A stretch of 64,000 bases of DNA from Apus apus (taxonomy: Eukaryota > Chordata > Aves > Apodiformes > Apodidae): positions 22,588,241 through 22,652,240 of the forward strand of contig NC_067285.1 in the NCBI RefSeq assembly GCF_020740795.1, read 5' to 3'. Below are positions 1 through 12,120 of the stretch, in pieces (within the stretch, counting starts at the first letter, position 1; every line of letters starts with the position of its first letter). The notes below the pieces were generated by a model. The model was given only the letters and a program-made list of their open reading frames with translations. It was not told where the DNA came from and ran no database searches. The position numbers were made by a program, and so were the translations under genes.

Positions 1-3000
1 GTGTCTTTGGTAATGGGAACCAGTAATCCAGAAAGTCACCATAAAGCAGTGAACAAAGTCTCAGTAAGACACTGGCAGTAAATAAAAGAGTTAGCAAAAA
101 CAAGGGCAGTAAGTAACTGGTGGTGAACAGAGTGGAACTTGGCCTGTTTGAACAATGCACCAACACCTCCAAGCTGGGTGCATGCAGGGGCAAGGTGGAT
201 GAACGTTGTGGTTTATTTATAATTAGACCTAGAGCAAGTTTGAGTTTCTTTTAAGCCTGGTGGAGAAATAGTTGAAGCAGATGCAGACATGATAATCAGT
301 TTCATCAGAGGTGCAGCACAGCTTGGTGTGGGAACTTAATGAAGATTTGTTGGTCAACAACAATTTCCCAACCTGCCTAACATGCTCTCCATTTAATTTG
401 CTCTGCTGTTGTAGTAAATTTGAAGCCCCCAGGTCAGACTCAGCTTTCATGGCTCTTGTAGTCTCTGCAGTGTCAGCAGAAACTGAAGACTTATAGCCTG
501 GATTCGAGCAATGTGTATTTCTCCTAATGAAATCCAAAGCCAGGTGAAATTTTTGGGAGAGGAAACAGGATATAGAGTCCCTTTGGGGAACAGGAGGGTG
601 TTCACAACACTCAGAAACTTGGCCCACGTTTCTTGTCTCCTCCCTTGCTACTCCACAAAGGGTTTGTAGCATTTTTAGAGAAACTTGGATCCACCCTATG
701 GTGTGGGACAACCTGCTGTGAAATTTGGTGATTCCTGCACTCCAGGGCAGAGGAAATGTGTGTTTCTGCTTTGTGTTTTTAGGAAAGTAGGAAGATTAAA
801 TTCAAAATAAACCACAGCAGAATGGGAATCTCTCAGGGACAGACACCGGGAAATGTTTAGACAAGCTTTGTCCTCAGTCCTTGAGCTCAGGATTCAGCAA
901 CTAAACCATAGAGAGACTTGAGAAAGACAATGAAATACATTTTGGCTTGAAATACACTTCCTCCAGAATCCAATGAGAGTTGTGTGCGTGAATCTGAAGG
1001 CAAAATATAGCCAGCAGTATGGGGAATAGCTGTAATGTGAGAAACTCTCATGCTATATTATTGTAGTCTGAATTGTTTCCATCATTTAGGGTTAAGTAAT
1101 TCCCCACTATCCATCTCTAAAGTGCAAACAGTACAGCCTGATGTGCTGCAGGGAAAGGAAGCAAACCAGTCTTTGAATCTTTACCCAACCTTACTGTTCA
1201 TATTTTGCTTTCAGTGAATAACTGTTCAAATCCTTTAATATTTCATTCCCATTAAAATATATTTACCAGGGGTTTGTGTGGCAGCAGTGAGGCTGTGTTT
1301 ATTATTTTAAGAACACCACACGACTGACTTTAGAGAAAAGATAAGACAGAAGCACAAAGTGCTGCAAATCTATCAGAGAACAGAATGTTTTCCACCTGTT
1401 GAGGCAGCAACTAGAATAACAGATGCACATAATAATTACCTGTACCTCAAAGGCAGCACCAAGTCCTGCACCTTCTGCTCCCCACCTAGTAGACAGCTTG
1501 ATAATAGAATTACAAAAGAGGAGCCCCAAGAGAGTAGAGTAGGTAGTGCTTTGTGAAGAGTGATAGAATGGGTTTCATTAAAGAGAAACTGGAAGGAAGA
1601 TGAGAAGGAAAGACCTGAAGCACTATAATGCTAAAAGAAGAGTGGAGCTGAGGAACTCCAGAAGCCTGCCTTATTTTTAGAGTTGTGCTAAGTTTTTTTG
1701 CTAATACCTCTTACAAGGCTGCTCTCATTTGTAGTTTTAACAGATCAGAGATCATTTCCATTGATCACTAGGTGCCCCACACCCCTATGGAAGCCCACTT
1801 CTTTCCAGGTCTGGATGGCCCTGCAGTGGCAAGAGGGTACCTGTAGGGTAAGTTCCTCATCTCAGTAAGTGACACTCTTGAGTGGCCATTACTGTGTGTC
1901 CAGGACCCTGTTCCTCTTCCCTTCCCTACTGCCTGGCACTTGGAGCATTCTGAAGCTATGCTACCCTCGTTTGCGAGTTCCCCAGAGCATCTAGTGTAAG
2001 GAGAAGGGCTGGGAGCAGTATGGGAAGTAGGGATGCAGAGCAGGTGAAACACCTTTGGTCTTTCCTGCTGAAGTGCTGAGGCTTGTGAGGCTCTTCCCCC
2101 TCCTCTGACTATCAAGAGCAAAAAGGTGATATTGGGATTCCCAGAGTCCAGACTATATGACCTCTGGAGCAGTTTGTACCATGGTAGTTCCTTACTTGCG
2201 CAAAGCACCAGATCCTTCCTAGGAGGGATTTGCAGGGGAAGGGAATGATTTCAGCCCTGATTTAATCTTGACAGAAGCAGATGATGAGAAGACTGTGTGC
2301 TGAGTTGGAGTTTTCCTTTGAATTCCTACAGTGTTGAAGGCAGTGCTATAAATAGACATAGTATTCTTTTTTACCCTGGTACAATTCTGTCTCCAGCTCC
2401 CCACATAGACAGCAAGTCTGCTGGTAGGTATTTAGCAGGAATTAATTGAACCCAGTCTTCTCTTTCTGTGCCCTTTTACTCCAAGCATCTCACTGGCTTC
2501 CACAGCCATACAAACATATTTCCTTAATAAAAATGTTCTGAGGAAGGTTGCTGATACTAAAAATCCCACTTCTGTCTGAAAATGCTATCCTAGTTATAAA
2601 TAATCTGTAGAAGCCCCAAACTATAAACAGTTAGTACTAAAAAAAAAAACACCACCTCCCTCCCCCAGCTTCTTAATCTTTCAGATTTTTTCCCCTCAGG
2701 TTTTGTTTTTGAACTGCATAGCATTTTATTCAGACTGCTTCACATTTTCTGCAGTGTAAGTGGCTGGCCAGTTTCTGCCTTCTCAGGAACAACTCTTGTG
2801 AACATCAGCTGAGCAGTAAACCCAGAAACAGTGTTTCATGGATATTATCTTAATGATAGATCTGTAAGCAATTTAAATACAAGCTGGTTGGGTATTAAAA
2901 AAAACAACAAAACACAAACCCAAGCAAACCAAAAACAACCTTGAATGTAAGCACCATCTTCAGTGAGAGATCTTCAGCCTGGGAATCCAGCTGGAAAACT

Positions 3001-3340
3001 AACTCGAATTTCACAAATACTTGGGTTTGAGTACAACAGCAGAGACTATAATCTGGACTAGGTCTGCAGTTGCCTTGCTCCTTGTGGAGCTGGCAGTGGT
3101 TAAGTTAATGCTGCTCGGTGCATGTATTGAGTTCACTGGGGTGGGTTTGTAAACAAGCTTAAAAGTACTTGCCTGCTAGTGGAAGCTCCCGCGCTGTGGT
3201 GCCTTAGATTACCTTTGAATCGTACCACTTGGTTCCCTCCTAGCGGGTCAGTTGCACAACGGGTGTCTAGCACTCTCCGTGTTCAGCTTATTCAAAGTCT
3301 ATTTTTAATTGTGATAATTATAAACCATAACCCCCTGCCC
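1..3340. other. intergenic, no gene seen
   Basis: I see no conserved coding exon on either strand. The open frames here (up to about 160 codons) mostly open at non-ATG codons and match no family I know. The stretch is AT-rich with short A-tracts at about 2640-2650 and 2898-2940. A minus-strand exon of DUSP29, the expected next gene to the left in amniotes, was looked for by its conserved exon-1 motif (VNEVWPKLYIGD type) and not found, so it should lie beyond base 1. Confidence 0.6.
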
Positions 3341-3486
3341 TCTTTGGCGCTGCAAGCACCAGCCGGAGGGAGGCAAGGGGCGGGCGCAGCAGCGGGAGGC
3401 TGCTGGAGGGAGCCGGGGTGCGGTGCTGGGGGCAGGCGGCTCGGGGCCAGCCCCGCTGGGTCACCCCGGCCCTGCTGGGGGCAGGA

Positions 3487-3650
3487 CTGGGGTTTGCCCC
3501 AGCGCTGGGAACAGCGGTGGGGCGGCCGGGGTTTACCCCACACAACCAGGGTTTTGCCATGCGCGCTTGTTGGCGGGGCAGTTGGGGTTTACCCCACGTC
3601 AGCTTGCCCACGGCCACCCACGTTGGTGGGCAGTTTTGGGGGTGCATCCT
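3487..3650. repeat. degenerate GGGGTTTACCCC minisatellite
   Basis: The near-palindromic core GGGGTTTRCCCCA occurs at about 3489 (GGGGTTTGCCCCA), 3529 and 3585 (both GGGGTTTACCCCA). A weaker version lies at 3548 (AGGGTTTTGCCA), and a palindromic relative (AGGGGTTACCCCT) at about 3706. The stretches between cores share a GGYGGGGCRG-like tail just before the next core. This suggests a degenerate tandem array with units of about 40-57 bp. It lies inside the CpG island. Unit borders are approximate. Confidence 0.5.
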
Positions 3651-4000
3651 TGTAGCGGGCGTCAGGGTGGTGGTTGAGTCCTCCCCCGGCCGTGTGCAGC
3701 AGCGCAGGGGTTACCCCTGGCAGGCGTGTCCCAGGTGGCGAGTCCCGCCGTGGGCAGGAGGCCGCGGGGTCTGTCTTGGCGGGGCGGGGCGGGGGGGCTG
3801 CGCCCAAGCACCGCACCCGCTCCGCCCGCTCCCTTCCCCTGGGCTTTGACCCGCATTCGCAACAGAAGGGCCGATACGTGGCTGCGGCGGGGGGCAGCCC
3901 CGCCGGACCCCCCGTCCTCGCCGTGGGTGGCGGCGGCCGAGCCCCCCCCCCGCCCCCCGCGGCCGCTGCGGGACGGGGCGCCGCCCGCGCCGGGCCCACA

Positions 4001-4014
4001 GCGCCACCTGGCGG
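4001..4014 (-). promoter_or_regulatory. CTCF binding-site motif
   Basis: Read on the minus strand this is CCGCCAGGTGGCGC, which fits the published CTCF core CCRSYAGRKGGCRS at every position. The flanking bases (GCGCT after the GGTG) also fit the longer motif. It sits inside a CpG island between the DUSP13 cluster and sequence leading to the expected DUSP29. A boundary role is an inference. Occupancy cannot be seen from sequence. Confidence 0.6.
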
Positions 4015-4110
4015 CGCGCGCGGCCGTGCGGGGTGCGCCGGGCGCGGGGGGAGCTGCGCGTGCTGCAGCGTGAGAGCTGCGGGCTGCGCTGCTTACAGAC
4101 GTGCGGCATC

Positions 4111-5160
4111 AGAGCAAGGGGCAGCTTTCCCGGTAGTGCCGACCAGCATTTTAAAACTGCTAAGTTGTTGTTGGTGGTGTTTCTTTTTTTCACCTGAAAT
4201 GGGTCTGTCTTGCAGGTGCTCTCGTGCATCTTCAGCTGTGCCCTTTGCTCTACAGCTGAAAATGGCTGGTTGGCCACAGTCCTGCTGCTGGTGAAGGCGA
4301 GGAGAGTTTTCTTACAGGTGGGAAGCATAAGGAGATGTAGTTCTTGAGCTTGGGACTGGGAACATCTCTGTTGGTAAATCCACTGTTTTTCTTTCCCCAG
4401 GGTTCTATAAGTTGCAATCATATTGTTAGAGTTAATTCGTAACTAAGACAGGCATAGTAACTTTTCTTTTGGGTCTGAAGCATGCTTTCAAACTTTCTGT
4501 TTCTAGTGGCTGTGTTTTTGAACTTGTAGAACAGTCCTGGAGCTCACGAGCAGGTGTCCTTATGCAGGGACTAAAGCAAAGAAGCACTGCAGCACTTCTC
4601 TCCTGCTGCTCAGAGATGTCCAATCCACAGGGTTAGTCCGAAGCAACATCCCTTGAGATGCCCTCCGTGTGAGTGTCAGGTATTCAGTGCTGAATGCTCT
4701 GCTTTGTGCTCTCCTCTAGCCTGGCCTACATAGCAGATGTTCGTATTTCCAAAGAGTGTTATAAAAGGCGCTGAGTTATCTGTCCTGAAGGCAGAAATCT
4801 GCCATGTAGACAGCACTGGGAATGGCAAGGAATGTTTTCCCTTGTTGCTGTGCTGTTCTTGAGCAGCCAGCTCACATGGTGGGGAGTATTCATGCCTCTG
4901 CATTCCTGGGTTTGGTACTAGGAATGCAAACAACTGCCATCCCTAAGCTGGCTTTGTGCTGCGAATCTTGCTGGGAACCAAGAGCCAGATGTGCTTCACA
5001 TAGTTTTCAGGCAGCACTGATCCATCAGATGACAGTAGCTATTGAGTGCTCTTATGGTGGCCCAGAGACAAAAAGATGAAAGCCTGATGCTTGTCAGCAC
5101 CTCTCTTGCTATTCCTGTGTCCCTTCAGTTTTCACTCATAAAAGCAAATGCCAGAGGACA
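4111..5160. other. intergenic, no gene seen
   Basis: Unique-looking, mixed-composition sequence between the CpG island and the likely 3' end of DUSP13B. I see no conserved exon, RNA gene or repeat family. Confidence 0.5.
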
Positions 5161-5164
5161 CTAT

Positions 5165-6073
5165 GTTACAATGTTAATGATCTTTATTTTTGAGAAATAA
5201 AATCCCAAGTTTTGTAATGTTGAACTGACAGACAAATTTGGGATATGTTGAACTTTGTTGTCTAATGCTTTCCTGCACCCACTTCTAATGCCAAGGCTGC
5301 TGTTTGAAGCCTCAGCTGGTAACCCACCTTCCTCTTCAGAAGCATTTTCTACAGCATCTCCTGTATGTATTTTACTAGGCACAATGGAAAATATTTGAAT
5401 GTCCTCTGAAACAAAGGTATTTTCATGGAAGAAAAAAAAATTAATCTGGTGAACAGCGAAAGGGAAAATACTGTAGAGAGATCTGGAATAATTTCTCAAA
5501 GAGTGGCTTGTGTTGTTTCCCAGCTGCTCTGCCTTTGAACAGCCTCTTACCCCAACTCAGGGGCTCCACCAATTGTAAAAGCAAGAATTAACTAATGCCA
5601 GATTCAAGTCTCAAAATACAGACCATTTTAGAGACAGGGAGCAAAGGGGTGGAGGGCTGGTTCATAAGAAAACTTCTAAGCATTGTTGTAGCATAAATAA
5701 TATGGCATCTTTCACCTCAAATAGCCTAACACTTCATAAAGTGATATGAGCTTCACTAGTTGCTGAAACACAGCTATTTCTGAAGTGGAACCTGATACCT
5801 TTTTTTTCTTACTTTCTTTTTTTCTTCCTTTTTTCTTTTTTTTTTTTTTCCCCAGCAGGGAGCAATGTTTTAAGGTGGAGAGTGAAAGATAAAATATATA
5901 ACCAAATTTAAGTATAATCTAGCAAAACCTGAAAGATTGAGTAAAATCTACTCTTAATAATAACGCACATTCTGGTGTATTGTAAATTTGTGTCCTTAGT
6001 TTACAAATGCAATTCATTTAAAAGAGATACAGGAAACTCAAATAACCTTTTGTCCTCTTTCAGCAATACTGTC
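5165..6073 (-). other. DUSP13B 3' untranslated region with poly(A) signal
   Basis: Minus-strand sequence downstream of the DUSP13B stop. The first canonical AATAAA on that strand is at 5183-5188, which predicts cleavage near 5165. A long pyrimidine run on the plus strand (about 5799-5850, A/G-rich in the transcript) lies inside. A 112-codon minus-strand frame at 5161-5499 opens at TTG and is judged non-coding. Confidence 0.5.
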
Positions 6074-8959
6074 TTACAGCTCTTTGGTAGCAGATGCTTT
6101 AGTTCCTTTCCTCTCCTCGTTTAATTTAATGTCCAAGTCCCGAAGCTGGCTGAGGAACCCTGAATTTGGGCAGATGTCTCTGTGAGCACTCACTGTTTTT
6201 AGAGCATCCACTAGTGTCATGTTTTCATGGATCATTAAAAAGGCAAGCACTAAAGAGGCAGAACGGCTCAACCCCATGGCACAATGAACAAACACTTTAC
6301 CTGCAGAAAAAAAAAAGAGGCACAGCAAGGTGAGTGGGCTTTAGCATTTCTAAAGGTCGAAAGACACAGGGAGGACAAAAAGTACTAGAAACAAGTTGGG
6401 GAAACAACGGTAACAATTAGCAGATCCTCCTGTTTCCGGGGACAGTTTAGCTTAATATCATGCTTACATCTCAGGCAAGGTGGTATTTCACACTGACCTC
6501 ATGCATCTAACTTAAGTCTCAGATTAAAATAGTAAAAATTTTATGTAGTAGGAGTAGGAGTATGTTCTGTGACCGAACAGGTTAGTATAGTTTTCTGTGA
6601 GAAAACAACAACACACAACAACAACAAAACCACCACAAAATAAAACAAAAACCCAAACACCCCCCTCCAACAAAATAAACAGTTTTGAAAAATAAGTTGA
6701 CCCAGCCCTGACTGTGATCACTGACAAGTCCCATAAAGTCTGTAGGATAGTCTGCCTGTAAAAACAGACTCATAATTTACTGTATCTGTAGCAGCCCAGT
6801 GTCAGCTATAACCAGGGATTTCATAATGCAGTCCAGCAAAAGCAGCAGATCTCACAGACAGAGTCGGAGCAAACTCTGGAACAAATGGAAATTATGATAA
6901 CTAGGCCATAATCCAAACTCTACTGACAAAAATTCAGCAGGCTGTGGGTCAGGCTCGTAGTTTTTTCTTAGTTCATTAACCTCTGCTGCTTCGATAGCTT
7001 AATAGACAGCCTGAATAAAGCTCCAGTTCTGCGAAGCACTTAGGCATGTGCAGCATTTAAGCCAGCACTGAAGTGCTGCTGCTGCCAGCTGCGCGGGGCC
7101 GGGCTGCGGTGCGCGGGGCAGGACCGCCGGGCTGGAGCCCGGGCTGCGGGTGCGTGTGGAGCACACAGATCCTGCCGGTTCCTGCAGGATGGACCTGTGG
7201 GGGAACACCCGTAGTGCCATAGGCCTTCCCTCTCGGTCTGCCACTATTGTTGGCCCTTCCTCTCCCCACGCTGGGCTGGGGGCAGCCGGCCTTCCTCAGC
7301 TCCTGGGGACCTGGCTGCGGCTGCCTTCCCCGTGGCACATGGCATAGGTGCCCTTCTCCCATCCTTCGGTGTTCTGTGTGTGCCTTCTTGAACCCTATGG
7401 TGAATCTGAGCTTTGCTGGCTGCCTGTTACTGCAAAGAGAAGTCATTTGGCTCACATTGAAACTTCCTCCCAAAGCTTCTCTTTGCCTCTCTCTTACCTC
7501 CTGAAGTGTTTAAGGCTTTGCCTATGAAATTGGCAGCATCGTAGAAAAAGATACTTAAATCAAAGGAAGGATCATCAAATGCTTCTACTCCGTAGTACTC
7601 TATTTGTAGATCGTTGTAATATTTGGCTCCTGTGTTGATGCTATATGGCCCATCTGCTGCATTAAGGATATGAGTAATGTTGAGGCTTTGAAGAGTAGTT
7701 TTGCTCCTAGCAGCCCACCTGTGGAAAAACATGAAGGGGCTCACTGGCAACACTTAACATTCTGCAAAAATAGCATGGTTTAAAGGTAGTGCCTACGCCA
7801 GCTAGGGAAGGATGCAGGGACTGCAGCTTGCTTACAGAGTCTCAAATTTTGAGAAGCCCACAGTGCTTTGCACATGAAAAGTGTGATCTGGTGTTATGGA
7901 GAGCAGCAAGAGAACAGACTTGCCAGTGGGATACTGTTAGTTAAGCAAATGCCTCCCAGCAGTTAATCCCTGGGAACATGGCTTACTGCATAAAGTGGTC
8001 GAGATTTTTCTTTAAATCATTGTTTAGCAAGCTCTAGAGTTTATCTCTCATTCATAGTGGGCATGGTTTGCAAAGGGCAAGAACCCACACAGATGCAACA
8101 GCACCTCATTCCTGGTTCAGACATGAAGCAGCATAGCCCTCACTAGCTAGGTTCTCCCCCCTTCCCACCATAAAGAGGGACTGAAGCTATTTCACAGAAC
8201 TGTGATCCTTAACTGATGTATTAATGACAAGGAATTGGGAAAGATGAGCTGATCTATGTAATCTGCAGTAATCCAAATAGTAGGAAATGGCAATAAATAA
8301 AGTGGTCACAAGAATAAGGTATTTGCATGAAAATTCCTGTTTTGATATTTTCAGTTTTACCACCTTGGAAAGAAAGTTTGGATTTGGACTGGAAAATCTG
8401 TGTAATTATCTGGCTCTTGCTCCTGCCACTCCTGTTTGAATGTGAGGGCTACTGTGCTCTTGTCTGCTGACTTAGAGCAAAGTTTCCAAGGCAGATTACA
8501 CATCTCAGAGTTGACACCTGTTTGGGATGCATTCTTTAAGGACCTTCTCTGTAGATTACAATTACTTTTTACTCTGCCACTATGGTTCACAGAATACAGA
8601 AAACACAACTCAGACACACTATGAGTAAGTCACAATTTTGTACGTCATGTTTTTCATTATATCCAAACTCCTTATGTTACCAGTTTTGGAAACCTCAGTA
8701 CAAAAACATTCCTGGAGACCCAAAAGGTGCTTCCTAGTGTAGCCCTTCCTCATCCCAGGGACTGATAACAGCTTAATGGTAGGATCAAATGTGCTTACGC
8801 ATCTCCCAGGTAAATATTTGGCCAGACTTGGTCCACATGATTATCAGACCCTCCTCTCAACCAAAAGAGCCGCTGGAGGTCTGATAGCGAGGGTGTTTCA
8901 TAGGAAGCTCGGCTCCCTGCACTGCTAGTCGGAGATGAAGAGCGTCTGGTGTGAGGCAT
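6074..8959 (-). CDS. DUSP13B: dual specificity protein phosphatase 13 isoform B (TMDP-like)
   Basis: Three coding exons join to 202 codons plus stop: 8799-8959, 7498-7718 and 6074-6300. Donors are GC|GTAAGC and GAG|GTAAGA, acceptors CCACAG|GTGG and CTGCAG|GTAA, and phases are 2 then 1. The product is a small atypical dual-specificity phosphatase that would remove phosphate from Tyr and Ser/Thr. The Ser-rich N-terminus leads to HVDQVWPNIYLGD (41-53), ITHILNAADG (68-77), a loop with likely general acid Asp102, and the signature HCAMGLSRS with Cys134 and Arg140. Human TMDP has 198 aa and the sequence is closest to it, especially NICPNSGFL-type residues near 169-177. The start is the first ATG (8959, AAG before it). 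The frame extends upstream only through non-ATG codons to a TAG. The human protein is testis-enriched; expression here is inferred. The gene lies in tandem with DUSP13A on the same strand. Confidence 0.93.
7055..7345. other. GC-rich patch in DUSP13B intron 2
   Basis: Within the 1.2 kb intron between exons 2 and 3 the composition becomes strongly GC-rich (for example 7081-7150), then returns to AT-rich. Frames across it show no conserved protein. It might be an intragenic regulatory patch or a chance GC pocket. Confidence 0.4.
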
Positions 8960-9006
8960 CTTGCTCCTCTCTTGCACGCACTCAGGCTATATCAGAGGCA
9001 GCTTTT
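8960..9006 (-). other. DUSP13B 5' UTR part of first coding exon
   Basis: On the minus strand a pyrimidine-rich tract ending in CATTTCAG (AG at 9008-9007) precedes the start codon by about 47 bases. This looks like a 3' splice site, so the first coding exon probably begins at 9006 and an upstream non-coding exon should exist at higher coordinates. I cannot identify that exon. In mammals DUSP13 transcripts can begin from upstream exons. Confidence 0.4.
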
Positions 9007-9525
9007 CTGAAATGAATTAAAGAGGAAATTTTCATACAGAAATAATATTCCCTAGAAAGTAGTCCTGTCCATTACCCTCCAAATAGCATTACATTATTGT
9101 AACTAGCGTGTGCAGCAGGGCCTGCAGGTGTTGCTGAAAGCATCCAGAGAGCAGGACTAACTCTGTGGTAGGACTCTACAGGCATATAGTTCATCACCTG
9201 AGAAGGCAGCAGCATGAGACAGTATGATTTAATTTCTTGTCAAGCAACGCTGTTGATAAAGAACGTCCTGTGCCACCCGAATGCAGCACTGGCTGAACCT
9301 TCTAGGTGCAGGTATTATTTCTGTTGCTATAGTGCTGAATGTATGCAGGAAAGCTCCAGTACTTTATGTTGGAGAATTACTAAAGTGTTTGGGCACACTT
9401 GATTCTGGTTAGTTGAAACTGGAGGTTTCTGAAAAGAACGAATCATTGGACTAAATTATACTTAAACAGCTCCTAGGGCCAAGGTGGAAATCTTAGGATG
9501 TGTATGTAAGACATATATTTGTATA

Positions 9526-9700
9526 GTGTATGTGTATATATATATACATATATATGTATATATAAAAGGTATGTGCATACAATTTTCTTTAATTTATATG
9601 AATGTATTTAAATGCATGCATGCACATACGTATAGATGTATATATATTAATGGATTTTCACAGGTATACATACATATCTATATATCTGTACATATATAAA
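9526..9700. repeat. TA/CA/TG-rich microsatellite region
   Basis: Imperfect TA, TG and CA dinucleotide runs occur at about 9530-9566 and again at about 9630-9700. They produce a low-complexity frame rich in Tyr, Ile and His that is not a gene. Confidence 0.75.
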
Positions 9701-12047
9701 TAGAAATGGAGATGATTTGAACTAGGTTTTTTTTTAATCTCTCAGGTGAATACCCCTGAACACTCAGCTGTACTGGTATACTTGTGTCTGTCTGTCTCAG
9801 TTTCTCCTCTGGGAGCTGTTCCACTTTGTATAAATAATGTGATAGCTATTTACCTCCAGAGAGATACTGTCCCTCTTGTCTGAGGGGTAGGGTTCTTAAC
9901 TGGGATGTAAGAAAAAAGAGCATAATAATTTTGGGAAATTATGGAGTGGAAAGTTCTGCTTTTGTTGCCCTATTGAGAACCCCTCTAGGACTGTTTTGCT
10001 CCCTCACAGATCATGCCATGGAATTGGGCATGCCTTTTGCAATGTTGTTTGGTAATTTAGACCAAGGAAGCTCAGGCCAACTGGTCCAGCCTGAAGCAGA
10101 GCTCAGTCAACAGCAAGTTGTTCAAAGGTATCCAAGACAGCAGGAGTTCAAAAGATATCCAAGCAGCCCCTTCTTTGAGAATTTAGGAGCATTTCTTCTG
10201 CCAGGATCTAATTATCCTGAATTGCTGTTTTCACCCTCAGATAATATTGGTAAGCTTTGTTTGGCTGCTTTTTGGTATTAAAGCTGTAATCAACATGGGA
10301 GCTACACTAGAACTCTTCCCAAAGTGGGGTGGCTGGTGTTAATTCTGATGTGGTGTCAGCTTCACTCTAATGCCTGAATGCCTAAATCTAGAGTTTAGGC
10401 CTATTTTCTCATCAGTTCTAGAAAACAAGTGCAAGTGGGACCTTTGGCAGTCATTGAGTCTGTCTGTTGTCCACAGCCAGAAGGATGTTGCTCCTAAAGC
10501 AAAACCAACATCAACTTTGACCAAATATCCAGGTACTTTATTTTTAATAGTGCAGGTTGATTTAGGGAATAAGCCAAAAGCAAGGCAGAATATCGTGTTG
10601 CTTACGGAAAAAGTAGAGATGATGCAAGGCATATTATTGAACATACCACAAATATTTCTGTGACCTCAACCTAAATTTTCTTCCCCTGCACCCTTCTTCC
10701 TCCTCCCCACAAATGTTAAGAGCAGTTATAGCTTTTCATATGTTCCAATAAAAAGGAAGTGTCTCTAGAGTAACTACTTAATAAGCAAAATATGAAATGC
10801 ACAATAGAGATGGAAAAAAGCTGGCTGATTTTACTTTTAATGGTGAAGGAGAAGAACTGCAGGAAAGCAGAGAGGAATATAGGGATAAAAGCCTATGAAT
10901 TTTTCAGGGCATTTAATGTAACACCAAGAGCTTTGGTAAAGGAGTATGTTATGCATTCCCAGCACATATTAGCATGAAGGATAGCACAGAAAAAGATATT
11001 TTGCATTGCACTACAAGTTTTACTGCCTTGCAAAAGTCATGCACTGTGCTCAAGAGCTACTGCCAGCATCATCATGATGACCTGTTTGTACTTTCACTGA
11101 CACAGAACATTAAACTGAAGCAGTAAAAAGAAGTCAAGAAAAAGATAATACAGGTTCTACATCAGGAGATTCAAAAGACCACAGGCTCATTTTCAAGCAG
11201 TGTGGCTGACTCTCAGTTGCTGCAGATGTTTATAGACTGAAGTTGTGGAGGTAAGTGGATGAGTATTAAACTTTCAGTGCTCCTAGTCCACAGTGCTTTA
11301 ATCTTCAGTTGTAGCCTGTCAGCTAGTTACAGTAATAGAGATGATTTGCAGAAAGAATTACATTGTGAGGCCTCTTGTTCAAGACCTGACTTTGAGGAGG
11401 TTCTCCAAGAATTGAGTCATTTTGGTGCCAGTGAAACTTAGCAGATGACTCCAGCCTTTGGAGTCAGGGAGGTGCTTTGCAACAGATCTCCCTTTCATAC
11501 AGCAATCCTCTTTCCAAAAAGTGCATCGACATTGTTGCTTCACATGACTTAATGCCAGATAAGTGAGCTCCTTGTGTCAACACGAAGCGGAGCTCATCCC
11601 AAGCACACTCTCCGTCCTGTACTGTGTTGGCCTTGAAATTGAATTGTTCTGCAGGGCCTTCAGGGTAAGCTTGGAAATAACTATACCAGATGATTGGACT
11701 AATGAGGAAAGTAATATGAATTTTTTAATTGAAGGCCAGGGACTTTGCTGAGGCTTTCCTCCCCCCACAGCTCCACCTTCTACTTTAAGATACTGCAAAG
11801 CTAGCAAACGGGCTGCCACTGATTACATTTTTCTAAGCTTCTCCCCTTGGGTGGCTCCCAGAAGCCGCTCTAGTTGGAAACAGCTAGTGACTGCAGAAGG
11901 GGAGCAGCCCCTGTAACTGGGGACAAAAATAATAATCTGTCTTACAAAGTGACTAATATTTCCTGCAGAGATCTAGACCATGAAAGTTGAGTAGGATTAC
12001 TTTCTTTTTAAACTGTAGCCTGGAAGTACCAGAAGACCATCTCACTA

Positions 12048-12120
12048 GATTCTTTCTCTCTTTCTTTCTCTCTCTCTCTATTTGTTTCTTTTTTTTCTTT
12101 TTCCTTCTGGTTAAAAAAAA
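12048..12120. repeat. CTTT/CT simple repeat and T-tract
   Basis: A run of TTTCT and CT units is followed by a T-rich tract and then an A8-A9 run. It is a low-complexity pyrimidine microsatellite. The Lys/Arg/Glu-rich minus-strand frame over it is an artefact. Confidence 0.75.

Larger units (their letters stand above)
3345..4110. promoter_or_regulatory. CpG island, candidate promoter or insulator
   Basis: The base composition changes sharply to GC- and CpG-rich sequence, for example around 3960-4050 with many CGCG runs. Such islands in vertebrates usually mark a promoter or a CTCF-bound insulator. It lies about 1.1 kb beyond the likely 3' end of DUSP13B, so it is not that gene's promoter. It could be an upstream promoter for the next minus-strand gene to the left (expected DUSP29), a non-coding RNA promoter, or a boundary element. 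Its several overlapping GC-rich open frames have no recognisable protein and are composition artefacts. No splice site or TATA box decides the direction of transcription. Confidence 0.6.

Noticed and set aside
3589-4421. Several 115-236 codon frames on both strands of the left CpG island
   Set aside because: They overlap each other, are Ala/Pro/Gly/Arg-rich, and follow base composition. None has a recognisable family.
5161-5499. 112-codon minus-strand frame after DUSP13B
   Set aside because: It opens at TTG, lies in the predicted 3' UTR, and shows no known domain.
8960-8977. Six-codon upstream extension of DUSP13B
   Set aside because: The extension would start at GTG, not ATG. The first in-frame ATG is at 8959, with a TAG upstream and a likely splice acceptor at 9007-9008.
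9484-9699. 71-codon Tyr/Ile/His-rich frame
   Set aside because: It is a translation of TA/CA/TG dinucleotide repeats.
9931-10281. 116-codon frame rich in Gln/Pro
   Set aside because: It opens at TTG and shows no domain, splice sites or neighbours suggesting a gene.
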